A DNA stretch of 64,000 nucleotides from Candidatus Tepidifontimicrobium thermophilum (GCA_031296405.1 JAVKKH010000004.1:79897-143896), one strand, 5' to 3'; shown: positions 8,331-17,850, numbered from the stretch's first letter. Notes: generated from the sequence alone by a model not told the origin. Made by a program: numbers and translations.

Positions 8331-9221
8331 TTACCTCCAGCCGGTCTGCCGGACGAAGGACTCGGTGGTGTCTGGGACCGGAACCATCCCCAGCAGCCCT
8401 TCCAGGGTGCGCGCCAACCGTACCGTGAACCGCACGTCGTGGGTCCGGACCACCCGCGCGCCCCGCTCGATCCCCAGCACCACCGCGGCCGCGGTGGCTT
8501 CCAGCAGCTCCTCCGGCGGCAGCCGCAGGATGTCCCGAAGGTAGTTCTTGCGGGAGGTGGCCAGGTACACCGGGTAGCCGAGGGTGAGGAGCTCGTCCAG
8601 CCGGCGCAGCAGCTCCACGTCGTGCGCGGGGGTCTTGCCGAAGCTGAAGCCGGGATCCACCAAAATCCGGTCCGCGCCCACCCCTGCCTGCCGCGCGCGG
8701 GCGGTGCGCTCGTGGAGGAAGGCGTACACCTCCCGGAAGACGTCGTCGTAGCGGGGATCCACCTGCGCAACCTTGTGCGGGCCTCGCCGGTGCATCACCA
8801 CCAGTCCGGCGCCGTACTCCGCGGCCACCTCCGCCATCTCGGGGTGCTCAAGCCCGCTCACGTCGTTCACCGCCACCGCCCCGGCGTCCAGGGCCCTTCG
8901 GGCCACCCCCGGCTTGACCGTCTCCACCACCACCGGCAGGGCCAGCTCCGAGCGGACCCGCTCGATCACCGGGACCACCCGCCGGATCTCCTCGCCCTCA
9001 GGCACGTGCGGCCCCGGCCGCGCGGACTCCCCACCCACCTCGAGGAGATCCGCGCCCTCCTCCGCGATTTCCCGGGCCCGGCGAACGGCGGAGGCGAGGT
9101 CGGGGTGACGGGCGGCGGCGTAGAAGGAGTCCGTGGTCACGTTCAGGACCCCGACCACGTACACCCGTCGGCGCAGGTCGAGGACCACGTCCCGCAGGCG
9201 CAGAAAGCCCAGGTGGTCCAC
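8331..9221 (-). CDS. folP: Dihydropteroate synthase
   Basis: Joins 6-hydroxymethyl-dihydropterin pyrophosphate to p-aminobenzoate, the sulfonamide target. The 296-aa TIM-barrel protein shows [45 protein letters not shown] and the late VVRTHDV. Proteins of about 260-290 aa are usual. The start is the GTG at 9221; a TACAAT -10 box only 8 nt upstream and the absence of a ribosome-binding site suggest a leaderless message. folE follows. Confidence 0.93.
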   Translation of the reverse strand: MDHLGFLRLRDVVLDLRRRVYVVGVLNVTTDSFYAAARHPDLASAVRRAREIAEEGADLLEVGGESARPGPHVPEGEEIRRVVPVIERVRSELALPVVVETVKPGVARRALDAGAVAVNDVSGLEHPEMAEVAAEYGAGLVVMHRRGPHKVAQVDPRYDDVFREVYAFLHERTARARQAGVGADRILVDPGFSFGKTPAHDVELLRRLDELLTLGYPVYLATSRKNYLRDILRLPPEELLEATAAAVVLGIERGARVVRTHDVRFTVRLARTLEGLLGMVPVPDTTESFVRQTGWR

Positions 9222-9229
9222 AAGACCCC

Positions 9230-9235
9230 ATTGTA
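9230..9235 (-). promoter_or_regulatory. -10 box directly in front of folP
   Basis: TACAAT on the minus strand is separated from the folP GTG by 8 nt, so transcription would begin at or next to the start codon. No good -35 is seen at 16-18 bp. Inference of a leaderless promoter. Confidence 0.5.
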
Positions 9236-9319
9236 CCGGCCGGACGCGTCACAGTCCTGCCGGGCCTTCCACGCAGGAGGTGGCCGGACCGGGGCGAACC
9301 GTCTTTCGCGGAGGCCAGT

Positions 9320-10408
9320 ATGGATCCGCACGCGAGGGCCGTCCTCAAAGACATTCCCGCGTACGTGCCGGGAACGCGTGCGCTGCCCCGGACGGAAAGC
9401 TCCCCGCTGGTGCACCTCGCATCCAACGAGAACCCCCTCGGTCCCTCTCCCCTGGCCCTGGAGGCGCTGGCCCGCGCGAGCTCGCAGTGGGCCCGCTACC
9501 CCGACGACGACAGCGCTGAGCTCCGGGAGGCGCTGGCCGCAAGGCATGGAGTCCCGGCCTCGTGCGTGGCCGTGGGTGCAGGCAGTACAGCACTGCTCAA
9601 GCTGCTGGCGGAGGCCTACCTGGATGCCCGCCGGAAGGCGGTGTACGCGTGGCCGAGCTTCCCCATGTACCCGGTGGCCGCACGGCTGCAGGAGGCGCGG
9701 GAAGTCCGGGTCCCCCTGGACGGCGGCGGCCGCCACGACCTGGCCCGGATGGCGGAGGCGGCGAAGGGAGCGAGCCTGGTGGTGGTGTGCAATCCCAACA
9801 ACCCCACCGGGACCTACGTGTCGGAGGCTGAGCTCGCGGCGTTCCTGGACCGGGTGCCGCGGGACGCCCTGGTGGTGCTGGACGAAGCGTACGCGGAGTT
9901 CGCGCGGGCTACGGCAGCCGACTACCCGGACGGCGTCCGGTGGGTCCGGGAAGGCCGACGGGTGGCCGTGCTGCGCAGCTTCTCCAAGGTGTACGGGCTG
10001 GCGGGCCTGCGGGTCGGCTACCTGGTGGCGCCCCCCGAGGTGGTGGAAGCGGTGGGGCGGGTGCGGGAGCCGTTCCAGGTTTCCGCGCCCGCGCAGGCAG
10101 CGGCCCTGGCAGCCCTGGAAGACGAGGGTCATGTAGCCCGCACCCTGCACGTGGTGGCAGAGGGCCGGCGGCGCCTGCAGCAGCTGGCCGATCAGCTCGG
10201 CCTGCCTAGCTACCGCAGCGTGGCCAACTTCGTGTGGCTGGACGTGGGGCGCCCGGCGGAGCAAGTCGCCGCAGAACTCCTCCGGCGAGGGGTGCGGGTG
10301 CGGCCGGGGCCGACCGGGACCACGTGGGTGCGGGTGTCGGTGGGGACCTCCGAAGAGATCAACCGGTTCGAGGCAGCCCTGCTCCAGGTGCTGGCTACGC
10401 TGCCCTGA
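9320..10408 (+). CDS. hisC: Histidinol-phosphate aminotransferase
   Basis: A PLP enzyme converting imidazole-acetol phosphate and glutamate to histidinol phosphate in histidine synthesis. The 362-aa fold-type I protein shows ASNENPLGPSPLALEAL, VVCNPNNPTGTY, VLDEAYAEFA and the PLP lysine site RSFSKVYGLAGLRVGYL, all HisC-like. GGAGG precedes the ATG. No other his genes are nearby, so it is a lone copy; HisC-like enzymes also transaminate aromatic amino acids, so the substrate is not certain. Confidence 0.85.
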   Translation: MDPHARAVLKDIPAYVPGTRALPRTESSPLVHLASNENPLGPSPLALEALARASSQWARYPDDDSAELREALAARHGVPASCVAVGAGSTALLKLLAEAYLDARRKAVYAWPSFPMYPVAARLQEAREVRVPLDGGGRHDLARMAEAAKGASLVVVCNPNNPTGTYVSEAELAAFLDRVPRDALVVLDEAYAEFARATAADYPDGVRWVREGRRVAVLRSFSKVYGLAGLRVGYLVAPPEVVEAVGRVREPFQVSAPAQAAALAALEDEGHVARTLHVVAEGRRRLQQLADQLGLPSYRSVANFVWLDVGRPAEQVAAELLRRGVRVRPGPTGTTWVRVSVGTSEEINRFEAALLQVLATLP

Positions 10409-10484
10409 CTCCCGGCAGGGGCGCCCGGCGCTGGCGCAGAAGTACACAACACCGCGAAGAATTCTGCCGAGGGGGGAGCGAGCG

Positions 10485-11720
10485 ATGGTCGGTCGCAGGT
10501 GGTCGGTCCTGCTCCTGGTGGGAGCCCTGGCCGCGGCGTCGGTGATGGGTGCTGCGGCCGCCCCCGCCTTCCGGTTCGACCGCAACATCAAGGTGGGCGT
10601 GGTAGACACCTACAGCGGGCCGCCCGCGGTGTTCGGGAACGACGCCCTCAACGGGTTCCGGCTGGCCCTGCAGGAGATCAACCGGGACGGGGTGCACGGA
10701 GCGCGCATCGAGTTCGTCACCCGGGACGAGAAGTTCAGCCCGGAGATCGGCCTCAGCATGGCCCGAGAGCTGGTGCTGCAGGAGCGGGTAGACGTCCTGG
10801 TGGGCACCATCAACAGCGCCACGGCCCTGGCCATCTCCGCCTTCGCCCGGGAGCAGCGGGTCCCCTTCATCGTGTGGATCTCCAAGAGCGAGGCCATCAC
10901 CGGCGCCAGGGGCCACCGGTACGTGTTCAGCACGGGGGAGAACACCGCCATGGCGGGAAAGGCGCTGGCCGAAGCCATGGCCCGGCGCGGGTACACCCGG
11001 TTCTGGCTGGCGGCGGAGGACTACGAGTACGGACACGCCATCACCAACTCCTTCTGGCGGTTCATGAAGCGCGCCAGGCCCGAGTCCACCCTGGTGGGGC
11101 AGACGTGGTGGCGGACCGGTGAACCGGACCTGGTGCCGTACCTCACCCAGATCCTCCAGGCCCGGCCTCAGGCGGTGTTCTTCGGGACAGGTGGGGCCGG
11201 CATGGCCAACGTGATGCGGACCATGCAGGTGATCGGCTTTGCCCAGCGGATCCCGTCGGCCATCCACACCGCCATCGACGTGACGGTCCTGCGGCCCCTG
11301 GGTGCCGCGGCTCCCGAAGGCGTGTTCGGGACCACCGACTACCTGTACTACTACCCGGAGACCCCGGCCAACCGGAAGTTCGTGCAGGACTTCCAGGCGG
11401 CGTACGGCTCTCCGCCCGGGTTCCCGGCCTTCCACGGCTACATCACGGGCTACTTCATCGCCGAGGCCTACCGGAAGGCACGGTCCTTGGACCGGGACCG
11501 CTTCGTGGAGGCCCTGGAGGGCCTGCGGGTCCCCACGCCCATGGGCGAGGTGGAGATGCGCGGCTGCGACCACCAGGCGGTGCTGCCCATCATCTTCGGG
11601 GTCACCCGCAGGGACCCGCGGTTCCCGCACCTGGTGGCGGGAGATCCCACCATCCTTCCCGGCCGGGACGTGATGCCCACGTGCGAGGACGTCCGCCGGG
11701 CGCGGGAGCGGGCGCAGTAA
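10485..11720 (+). CDS. Branched-chain-amino-acid-type ABC substrate-binding protein
   Basis: A periplasmic LivK-type binding protein of 411 aa. It has a classic signal peptide (VLLLVGALAAASVMGAAAA, no lipobox Cys), then KVGVVDTYSGPPAVFGNDAL and two Rossmann-like lobes (RELVLQERVDVLVGTINSAT). GGGGGGAG lies upstream of the ATG. It is the first gene of an operon with livH, livM and fused livGF, so it delivers the ligand to that importer. The ligand could be branched-chain amino acids, amides, urea or aromatic acids. Confidence 0.9.
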   Translation: MVGRRWSVLLLVGALAAASVMGAAAAPAFRFDRNIKVGVVDTYSGPPAVFGNDALNGFRLALQEINRDGVHGARIEFVTRDEKFSPEIGLSMARELVLQERVDVLVGTINSATALAISAFAREQRVPFIVWISKSEAITGARGHRYVFSTGENTAMAGKALAEAMARRGYTRFWLAAEDYEYGHAITNSFWRFMKRARPESTLVGQTWWRTGEPDLVPYLTQILQARPQAVFFGTGGAGMANVMRTMQVIGFAQRIPSAIHTAIDVTVLRPLGAAAPEGVFGTTDYLYYYPETPANRKFVQDFQAAYGSPPGFPAFHGYITGYFIAEAYRKARSLDRDRFVEALEGLRVPTPMGEVEMRGCDHQAVLPIIFGVTRRDPRFPHLVAGDPTILPGRDVMPTCEDVRRARERAQ

Positions 11721-11724
11721 CGCC

Positions 11725-12603
11725 GTGGACGCCGCCGCGGTCCTGGGTCAGCTGGTGGTGGGGCTGAGCCGGGCGATGATCCTGTTCATCGTTTCGGCAG
11801 GGCTCACCCTGATTTTGGGCGTCCTGCGGGTGCCCAACGTGTTCCACGGGTCCCTGTACATGCTCGGCGCCTTCGTGGCGTGGACCGTGGCGGAGGCCGT
11901 GGGCTCCCACCCCGCGAGCCTGTGGCTGGCGCTAGCCGCCGCCCCCCTGGTTACCGCGGCCGTGGGCTTGGTCCTGGAGCGGCTCCTGCTGTCGCGGCTG
12001 TACCACCGCGAGCACCTCATGCTGATCCTGTTCACCTTCGGGGTCATGCTGGTGCTCAACGACGCAGTGAAGCTGCTGTGGGGCCCCACCTACCGGTCCC
12101 TGGTGCCGCCGCCGTCCCTGCAGGGTGCCGTAACCGTCCTGGGCGTTGCCCTGCCCAAGTTCAACCTGGTGCTGCTCGTCGCGGGGCCGGTGGTGGGCCT
12201 GAGCCTGTGGCTGTTCACCCACCGAACCCGGGCAGGCAGGATTGCCAGAGCTGCCGCCACGGACCGGGACATGGTGGCGGTGCTGGGCGTGGACGTGAGC
12301 CGCGTGTTCGGGATGGCCTTCGCCCTGGGCTGCTTTTTGGCCGGCCTGGGCGGGGCTCTGGTGGCGCCCACCACCAGCATCACCCTGGGGATGGACCACA
12401 GCCTGCTCATCGACAGCTTCCTGATCGTCATCGTAGGCGGGTTGGGGAACCTGTGGGGCGCCCTCGCGGGCTCGTTGCTGTTCGGGATCACCCAGTCCGT
12501 GGGCCTGCTGGTCTGGCCGCAGTTCGCCGTGGCGTTCCCCTACGCGGTCACCGCGGCGGTGCTGCTGGTGCGGCCCACCGGCCTCCTGCGGTCCGCGTGG
12601 TGA
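11725..12603 (+). CDS. livH: ABC transporter permease, LivH type
   Basis: A 292-aa inner-membrane permease of the branched-chain amino acid family, with about 8 helices. Family signatures are AGLTLILGVLRVPNVFHGSLYM near residue 27 (split here as AGLTLILGVLRVPN and FHGSLYM) and LIDSFLIVIVGGLGNLWGAL near the C-terminus. The start is the GTG at 11725, 4 bp after the binding-protein stop. Its stop overlaps the livM start (GTGA), so the two are coupled. Confidence 0.9.
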   Translation: MDAAAVLGQLVVGLSRAMILFIVSAGLTLILGVLRVPNVFHGSLYMLGAFVAWTVAEAVGSHPASLWLALAAAPLVTAAVGLVLERLLLSRLYHREHLMLILFTFGVMLVLNDAVKLLWGPTYRSLVPPPSLQGAVTVLGVALPKFNLVLLVAGPVVGLSLWLFTHRTRAGRIARAAATDRDMVAVLGVDVSRVFGMAFALGCFLAGLGGALVAPTTSITLGMDHSLLIDSFLIVIVGGLGNLWGALAGSLLFGITQSVGLLVWPQFAVAFPYAVTAAVLLVRPTGLLRSAW

Positions 12604-13556
12604 GCGGCCGGGTCCTCCTGGGGCTAGCGCTGGCCGCGCTGGCGGCGGCTCCCGCGGTCCTCCCGCCGTTCTTCGTGTACCTGCTGGCCCTGGTCCTGGT
12701 CACGGGGCTGCTGGCCACCAGCCTGAACCTGGTGCTCGGCTACGGGGGGCTGTACCAGTTCCACCACGGGGTGTTCTACGGCATCGGCGCGTACACCGCC
12801 GCGGTGGGGATCACCCGGCTGGGCTGGCCTGTGTGGCTGGCCTTCCTTGCGGGCCCGCTGGCCGCAGGGCTGGCGGGGCTGGTGATCGGCTTCTTCTGCG
12901 TGCGGCTGTCGCGCCTGTACTTCGGCATGCTCCAGCTGTCGCTGGGTTCCTTCGTGTGGATCGTGGCCCTGCGGTGGTACCCGGTCACGGGCGGGGACAA
13001 CGGGATCCACGGGATCCCCCTGCCGCCCGTCCTGCAGACGCTCCCGGGCGCGTACGCCCTGGTGGCCGGAGCGGTGGTCGCCTCCCTGGCCGCCCTCTGG
13101 GCGGTGGTGCGGTCCCCCTTCGGGCTCACCCTGCAGGCCATCCGCGACAACCCGCAGCGGTCCGAGGTGATGGGCGTAGACGTGCGCGCCCACCAGCTGG
13201 CTGCCATCGTGCTGGCGGCCTTCTTCGCCGGCGTAGCGGGCGTGCTGTACGTGGCCCTGGAGCGGTCGGTGTTCCCCAGCATGCTGTTCTGGGTCCTGTC
13301 CCTAGAGATCCTGGTGATGTGCCTGCTGGGCGGCTGGTTCACCTTCTCCGGGCCCCTGGTGGGCGCGGCCGTGGTGGTGGGGCTACGGACCCTGGCGGGC
13401 CGGTACACCGAGTACTGGACCCTCGTGCTGGGCGTGCTGCTGATCCTCCTCATCTTCTTCCTCCCGGAGGGGATCATGGGCCACCTGCAGCAACGGTGGA
13501 AGGCCTACCGCGCCCCCTCCGCCCGGCCCGCGACCGCGGGGGACGTCCGTGGCTGA
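12600..13556 (+). CDS. livM: ABC transporter permease, LivM type
   Basis: A 318-aa second permease of the Liv importer. Signatures include LATSLNLVLGYGGLYQFHHG near residue 40, TGGDNGIHGI, and the cytoplasmic coupling loop AIRDNPQRSEVMGVD. The frame is open far upstream, but that is the livH shadow; I use the GTG at 12600 that overlaps the livH stop. The end overlaps the ATPase gene by 8 bp. Confidence 0.9.
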   Translation: MSGRVLLGLALAALAAAPAVLPPFFVYLLALVLVTGLLATSLNLVLGYGGLYQFHHGVFYGIGAYTAAVGITRLGWPVWLAFLAGPLAAGLAGLVIGFFCVRLSRLYFGMLQLSLGSFVWIVALRWYPVTGGDNGIHGIPLPPVLQTLPGAYALVAGAVVASLAALWAVVRSPFGLTLQAIRDNPQRSEVMGVDVRAHQLAAIVLAAFFAGVAGVLYVALERSVFPSMLFWVLSLEILVMCLLGGWFTFSGPLVGAAVVVGLRTLAGRYTEYWTLVLGVLLILLIFFLPEGIMGHLQQRWKAYRAPSARPATAGDVRG

Positions 13557-15033
13557 ACTGCTCCGGGTGGAGGACCTGCACCGCTTTTTCAACGGCTTCC
13601 CGGCCGTCCGCGGGGCCTCCCTGTCCGTGCAGGCGGGCGAGGTGGTGGCGGTCATCGGCCCCAACGGCGCGGGCAAGACCACCCTGTTCAACCTGGTCAC
13701 GGGGGTCCTGCTGCCGGACCGCGGCCGCGTGGTGTTCGGGGGGGTGGACGTGACCCGCTGGCCCGCCCACCGCCGGTGCCGCGCCGGTGTGGGCCGCACC
13801 TTCCAGATCGCCAACGTGTTCCCACGGTTGACGGTGTTCGACAACGTCCACGCCGCGTGCCTGGCCCACGCCCGCAAGGGCTTCGAGCTGTTCCGGCCCG
13901 CCAGCCGGTTCGCGGTGGACCAGGCGTGGGAAATCCTGGAGGTGACGGGCCTGCGCGGCCAGGCGCACCGGCTGGCGGGTACCCTGTCCCACGGGGACCA
14001 GCGCATCCTGGAGATCGCGCTCGCCCTGGCCAGCCGGCCGCGGCTGCTGGTCCTGGACGAGCCCACCGCGGGGATGTCCCCTGAGGAGACCGCCTCCACC
14101 CTGCAGCTCATCGCCCGCCTGAACCGGGAACACGGGCTGTCGGTCCTGTTCTGCGAGCACGACATGGAGGTGGTGTTCTCCACCGCGCACCGGGTGGTGG
14201 TCATGCACCAGGGACGCACCATCGCTTCCGGTCCCCCGGAGCAGGTCCGGGCCGACCCGGAGGTGCAGCGGGCGTACCTGGGCGGGGAGGAAGCCGAGGG
14301 CCCGCCGGTGCGCTCCCAAGCTGCGGCCGGTCCTGGCAGACCCATACTGCAGGTGGAGGGGCTGCACACGTACTACGGGCTGAGCCACGTTTTGTTCGAC
14401 GTCTCGTTGCAGGTGCAGGAGGGCGAGGCGGTCTTCCTGCTGGGCCGCAACGGCGCGGGCAAGAGCACCACCCTGAAGAGCGTGGTGGGCCTGGTGCCGC
14501 CCCGCCGGGGGGCTGTCCGCTACCGGGACCGGGACGTGGTGGGGCTGGCGCCCCACACGGTGGCGCGCCTGGGCGTGGGGTACGTGCCCGACGACCGGCG
14601 CATCTTCCCGGACCTGACGGTGTGGGAGAACCTGGAGGTGGCCGTCCGCCGCCACGGTTACTGGACCTTCGACCGCGTCTTCGAGCTGTTCCCGGTCCTC
14701 CGGGAGAAGCGGCACCACCGGGGAAGCCACCTCTCGGGGGGCGAGCAGAAGATGCTGGCCATCGCCCGTGCGCTGGTGGGCAACCCAGACCTCCTCCTCC
14801 TGGACGAGCCCATGGAGGGGCTCGCCCCGCGGCTGGTCCGAGTTCTGGAGGATCGCATCCGGCAGCTCAAGGCCACCGGTCTCACCGTGCTGCTGGCCGA
14901 ACAGAACGTGGGGGCTGCGCTGCGGCTCGCGGACCGAGGCTACGTCATCGACGACGGCCGGATCCGGTTCGAGGGGACCGTGGAGGAGCTACAGGCGAAC
15001 CACGAGGTGCGGCGGCGCTACCTGCTGCTGTAA
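13549..15033 (+). CDS. Fused LivG-LivF ABC ATPase
   Basis: A 494-aa protein holding two complete nucleotide-binding domains in one chain, where most bacteria make separate LivG and LivF. Domain 1 (about 1-250) has Walker A GPNGAGKTT, signature LSHGD and Walker B LLVLDEP; its Q-loop region TFQIANVFPRLTV is LivG-like. Domain 2 (about 268-494) has GRNGAGKST, LSGGE, LLLLDEP and the LivF-like YVPDDRRIFPDLTV. A Gly/Pro/Ala linker near 255-265 joins them. It starts at a GTG overlapping livM by 8 bp and powers the importer at the membrane. Its 3' end overlaps the convergent EamA gene. Confidence 0.93.
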   Translation: MAELLRVEDLHRFFNGFPAVRGASLSVQAGEVVAVIGPNGAGKTTLFNLVTGVLLPDRGRVVFGGVDVTRWPAHRRCRAGVGRTFQIANVFPRLTVFDNVHAACLAHARKGFELFRPASRFAVDQAWEILEVTGLRGQAHRLAGTLSHGDQRILEIALALASRPRLLVLDEPTAGMSPEETASTLQLIARLNREHGLSVLFCEHDMEVVFSTAHRVVVMHQGRTIASGPPEQVRADPEVQRAYLGGEEAEGPPVRSQAAAGPGRPILQVEGLHTYYGLSHVLFDVSLQVQEGEAVFLLGRNGAGKSTTLKSVVGLVPPRRGAVRYRDRDVVGLAPHTVARLGVGYVPDDRRIFPDLTVWENLEVAVRRHGYWTFDRVFELFPVLREKRHHRGSHLSGGEQKMLAIARALVGNPDLLLLDEPMEGLAPRLVRVLEDRIRQLKATGLTVLLAEQNVGAALRLADRGYVIDDGRIRFEGTVEELQANHEVRRRYLLL

Positions 15034-15889
15034 GGCGCGAATTCACCACCGCGATCCCCGCCACGATGAGGACCAGGCCCGCCAGGGTCTGGCCCGTGAC
15101 GGGCTCCCCCAGCACCAGCCAGCCCCAGAACACCGCGGTGGCCGGGTTCAGGTACGTGACCAGGGCGGTCTGGGTCGGGCGGACGTTGAGCACCAGGTGG
15201 TAGTACATCAGGTAGGCCACCGCGCTGCCGAAGACTGACAGCGCCAGCAAAGACCCCACGGACTCCGCGGACGGTTTTGCGGGAAAGCCGCTGAGCACCG
15301 CCGCGGGGACTAGCCCCGCGGCCCCGCCCAGCAGTGACCCCGCGGCCAGCACCACCGGGTCGATCCCCTGAAAGGTGCGGCGGGCGTACAGGATCCCCCA
15401 CGCGTACAGGGCCGAGGCCAGGACCACTGCACCCGCCCCCGCCAGGTCCTCCCGGGTGACCGCGGCGGGGTCTGCGCCCACCAGCACCACCACCCCGGCG
15501 AAGCCCAGCGTCACCCCCACCACCCGGTCGGCCCCGAGGGGCTCCTCCCGGGTCCAGTGGCCGAACAGAACTGCCCAGAGGGGAGTGGTAGCGTTCAGGA
15601 TGGACGCGGCCCCGCTGCTGAGCGTTCGCTCTCCCCACGCGATGAGGCCAATGGGGATGCCGCCGCTGACCGTACCCAGGAGCACGAGTCTCGCCCACAC
15701 CCAGCTCGACCGGGGCACCGGGAGGCCCCGGACGGCGACCAGACCCGCCAGCAAGACGCCCGCGAGCCCCAGACGGACCACCACCAGGGTCGCGGGCGGG
15801 AAGTCCCGTACGGCCACCTTGATGAACAGGTACGAAGCCCCCCAGATGAACCCCAAGCCGAGAAGGGCCGCCCAGTCCCGCGGCCGCAC
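14945..15889 (-). CDS. EamA/DMT-family transporter
   Basis: A 314-aa, ten-helix drug/metabolite transporter with two EamA repeats: LGFIWGASYLFIKVAVRDFP opens the first and LASALYAWGILYARRTFQG the second. Members export amino acids, nucleosides or toxic metabolites. The start is a GTG 38 bp after the uvrC stop, on the same strand. The last 30 or so residues (Ala/Pro/Ser/Arg-rich, not family-like) overlap the fused ABC ATPase gene by 89 bp on the other strand. Confidence 0.85.
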   Translation of the reverse strand: MRPRDWAALLGLGFIWGASYLFIKVAVRDFPPATLVVVRLGLAGVLLAGLVAVRGLPVPRSSWVWARLVLLGTVSGGIPIGLIAWGERTLSSGAASILNATTPLWAVLFGHWTREEPLGADRVVGVTLGFAGVVVLVGADPAAVTREDLAGAGAVVLASALYAWGILYARRTFQGIDPVVLAAGSLLGGAAGLVPAAVLSGFPAKPSAESVGSLLALSVFGSAVAYLMYYHLVLNVRPTQTALVTYLNPATAVFWGWLVLGEPVTGQTLAGLVLIVAGIAVVNSRLTAAGSAAAPRGSPVAPPRSPRTGSGRRR

Positions 15890-15927
15890 CTACACCGCCT
15901 GGCAGAGCCGACGAGCAGGCCCCGGGG

Positions 15928-17820
15928 TCAGCGCACCGCCTCCTGCCGGTAGTCGGGCAGCTCGTGGGTCTGCAGGTACTCCAGCACCCGGCGCGCGGCT
16001 GCCCGGCCCACCACCGCCGCCACCTCGTCCTCGGTGGCCTCCCGAAGGCGGCGGACGGATCCGAAGTGCCGGATGAGCTCCCGCTTGCGCTTCTCGCCGA
16101 TCCCCGGTACGTCGTCCAGCACGGAGTAGACCACCCGCCGACCCCGCAGCTGCTGGTGGTACGCGTGGGCGAACCGGTGGGCCTCGTCCCGGACCCGCTG
16201 CAGCAGCTGCAACGCCGCCGAGTCCCGCGGCAGACGCAGGGGCTCCTCACGTCCGGGCTGGAAGACCAGCTCCTCCCGCTTCGCCAGCGCCACCACCGGC
16301 ACCCGCACGTTGTGCTCGAACAGCACCTCCAGGGCCGCGGAGAGCTGGCCCTTGCCGCCGTCGATGAGGATCAGGTCGGGCAGCACGGACCACTTGGGCT
16401 TCACCGGTTCGTCCCGGTCCAGCTTCTCCTGCTCGTCCCGGGCGTTCTGGAAGCGGCGCCGGAGTGCCTCCTGCAGCATGGCGTAGTCGTTGGGCCCCTG
16501 TGTGAACTTGATGCGGAAGCGCCGGTAGGCGTCCCGGCGGGGTCGGCCCCCCTCGAAGGTGACCAGGGAGGCCACCGCCTCCCCGTGCTGCAGGTTGCTT
16601 ACGTCGTACCCCTCGATGCGGAAGGGCGGCTCCTCCAGCCCCAGGACCTGCTGCAGGGCCCGCACCGCCGAGCCCTCTCGCCCCGCCAGGCGCACCCGCT
16701 CCTGCTCCAGGTGCAGCCGGGCGTTGTCCCGAGCCATCTCCACGAGCCGGCGCCGGTCCCCCCGGCTGGCTACCACCACCCGCACCGCAGAGCCCCTACG
16801 CTCGGACAGCCACCGGGCGATGACCTCCTGCCCCTCCACCGGCTCCGGGATCACCACCTCCGGAGGGACAGCGGGCGCGTGCTCGTAGTACTGCTCCAGG
16901 AAGGTCCGCAGCACCTCCGCGGGCGGGTGCGCCTGGGCGCCCGTGAGGAAGAAGTGCTCCTGCCCGGACAGCCGCCCCCCGCGGACGAAGAACACCTGCG
17001 CGCAGGCGTCGTCGCCGTCTACGTGTACGGCCACCACGTCGCGGTCGTCCAGGCTCGCCGCCGCGGTGCGCTGCCGCTCCGCGATGGCCTGGAGGGCCTG
17101 GATCTGGTCCCGCAGGGCCGCGGCCCGCTCGAACTCCAGCCGGCCGGCTGCCTCCTCCATCTCCCGGCGCAGCTCGTCCACCAGCGCCTCCTGCTTGCCC
17201 TGCAGGAACAGGATGGCCTGGCGGACCTGCTCCGCGTACTGCTCCCGGGACGGACCCCAAGCCACGCACGGCGCGGTGCACTGACCGATGGCGTAGTCCA
17301 GGCACGGCCGCGGCAGCTTGTGCTCCACGTCCACGTCGCAGCTCCGGAGCTTGAACAGCTTCCGGATGGTCCGGATGGTCCGGCCCACCAGCTTGGGCTC
17401 GTGGTACGGGTAGGGGCCGAAGTAGTGGGCCCCGTCCCGGCTCACGCGGCGCGTCATGACGATCCTCGGGTAGGGCTCGTGGGTGATCTTCACGTACGGG
17501 TAGGCCTTGTCGTCGGCCATCCGCACGTTGTACTTGGGCCGGTGTTGCTGGATCAGGTTGGTCTCCAGGATGAGGGCCTCCACCTCGTTGGCGCATGCCA
17601 CCACGTCGAAGTCGAACACCCTGGTCATCAGGTGCCGCACCCGCGGGGAGTCCACCGAGGCGGGGGCCTGGAAGTAGCTGCGCACCCGGTTGCGCAGGCT
17701 GGAGGCCTTCCCCACGTAGATCACCCTGCCCGCCCGGTCCCGCAGCAGGTACACGCCGGGCCGGTGGGGCAGAGCCCGCAGTTTCTCCTCCAGGTTCGCC
17801 GCGCGCTCCATCGTCCCCAT
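15928..17820 (-). CDS. uvrC: Excinuclease ABC subunit C
   Basis: UvrC makes both incisions in nucleotide excision repair after UvrB loads on damage. The 630-aa protein has an N-terminal GIY-YIG nuclease (PGVYLLRDRAGRVIYVGKA), the linker Cys site YAIGQCTAPC, a UVR domain near 205-240, the RNase H-like 5' nuclease (LPDLILIDGGKGQLSAA) and C-terminal helix-hairpin-helix repeats (LDDVPGIGEKRKRELIRHFG). Starts at 17820 or 17811 are both possible. It is separate from the uvrB-uvrA operon, with EamA downstream. Confidence 0.95.
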   Translation of the reverse strand: MGTMERAANLEEKLRALPHRPGVYLLRDRAGRVIYVGKASSLRNRVRSYFQAPASVDSPRVRHLMTRVFDFDVVACANEVEALILETNLIQQHRPKYNVRMADDKAYPYVKITHEPYPRIVMTRRVSRDGAHYFGPYPYHEPKLVGRTIRTIRKLFKLRSCDVDVEHKLPRPCLDYAIGQCTAPCVAWGPSREQYAEQVRQAILFLQGKQEALVDELRREMEEAAGRLEFERAAALRDQIQALQAIAERQRTAAASLDDRDVVAVHVDGDDACAQVFFVRGGRLSGQEHFFLTGAQAHPPAEVLRTFLEQYYEHAPAVPPEVVIPEPVEGQEVIARWLSERRGSAVRVVVASRGDRRRLVEMARDNARLHLEQERVRLAGREGSAVRALQQVLGLEEPPFRIEGYDVSNLQHGEAVASLVTFEGGRPRRDAYRRFRIKFTQGPNDYAMLQEALRRRFQNARDEQEKLDRDEPVKPKWSVLPDLILIDGGKGQLSAALEVLFEHNVRVPVVALAKREELVFQPGREEPLRLPRDSAALQLLQRVRDEAHRFAHAYHQQLRGRRVVYSVLDDVPGIGEKRKRELIRHFGSVRRLREATEDEVAAVVGRAAARRVLEYLQTHELPDYRQEAVR

Positions 17821-17850
17821 TCTAGACCACCCGCCCGAAAGCGGCGGGAG

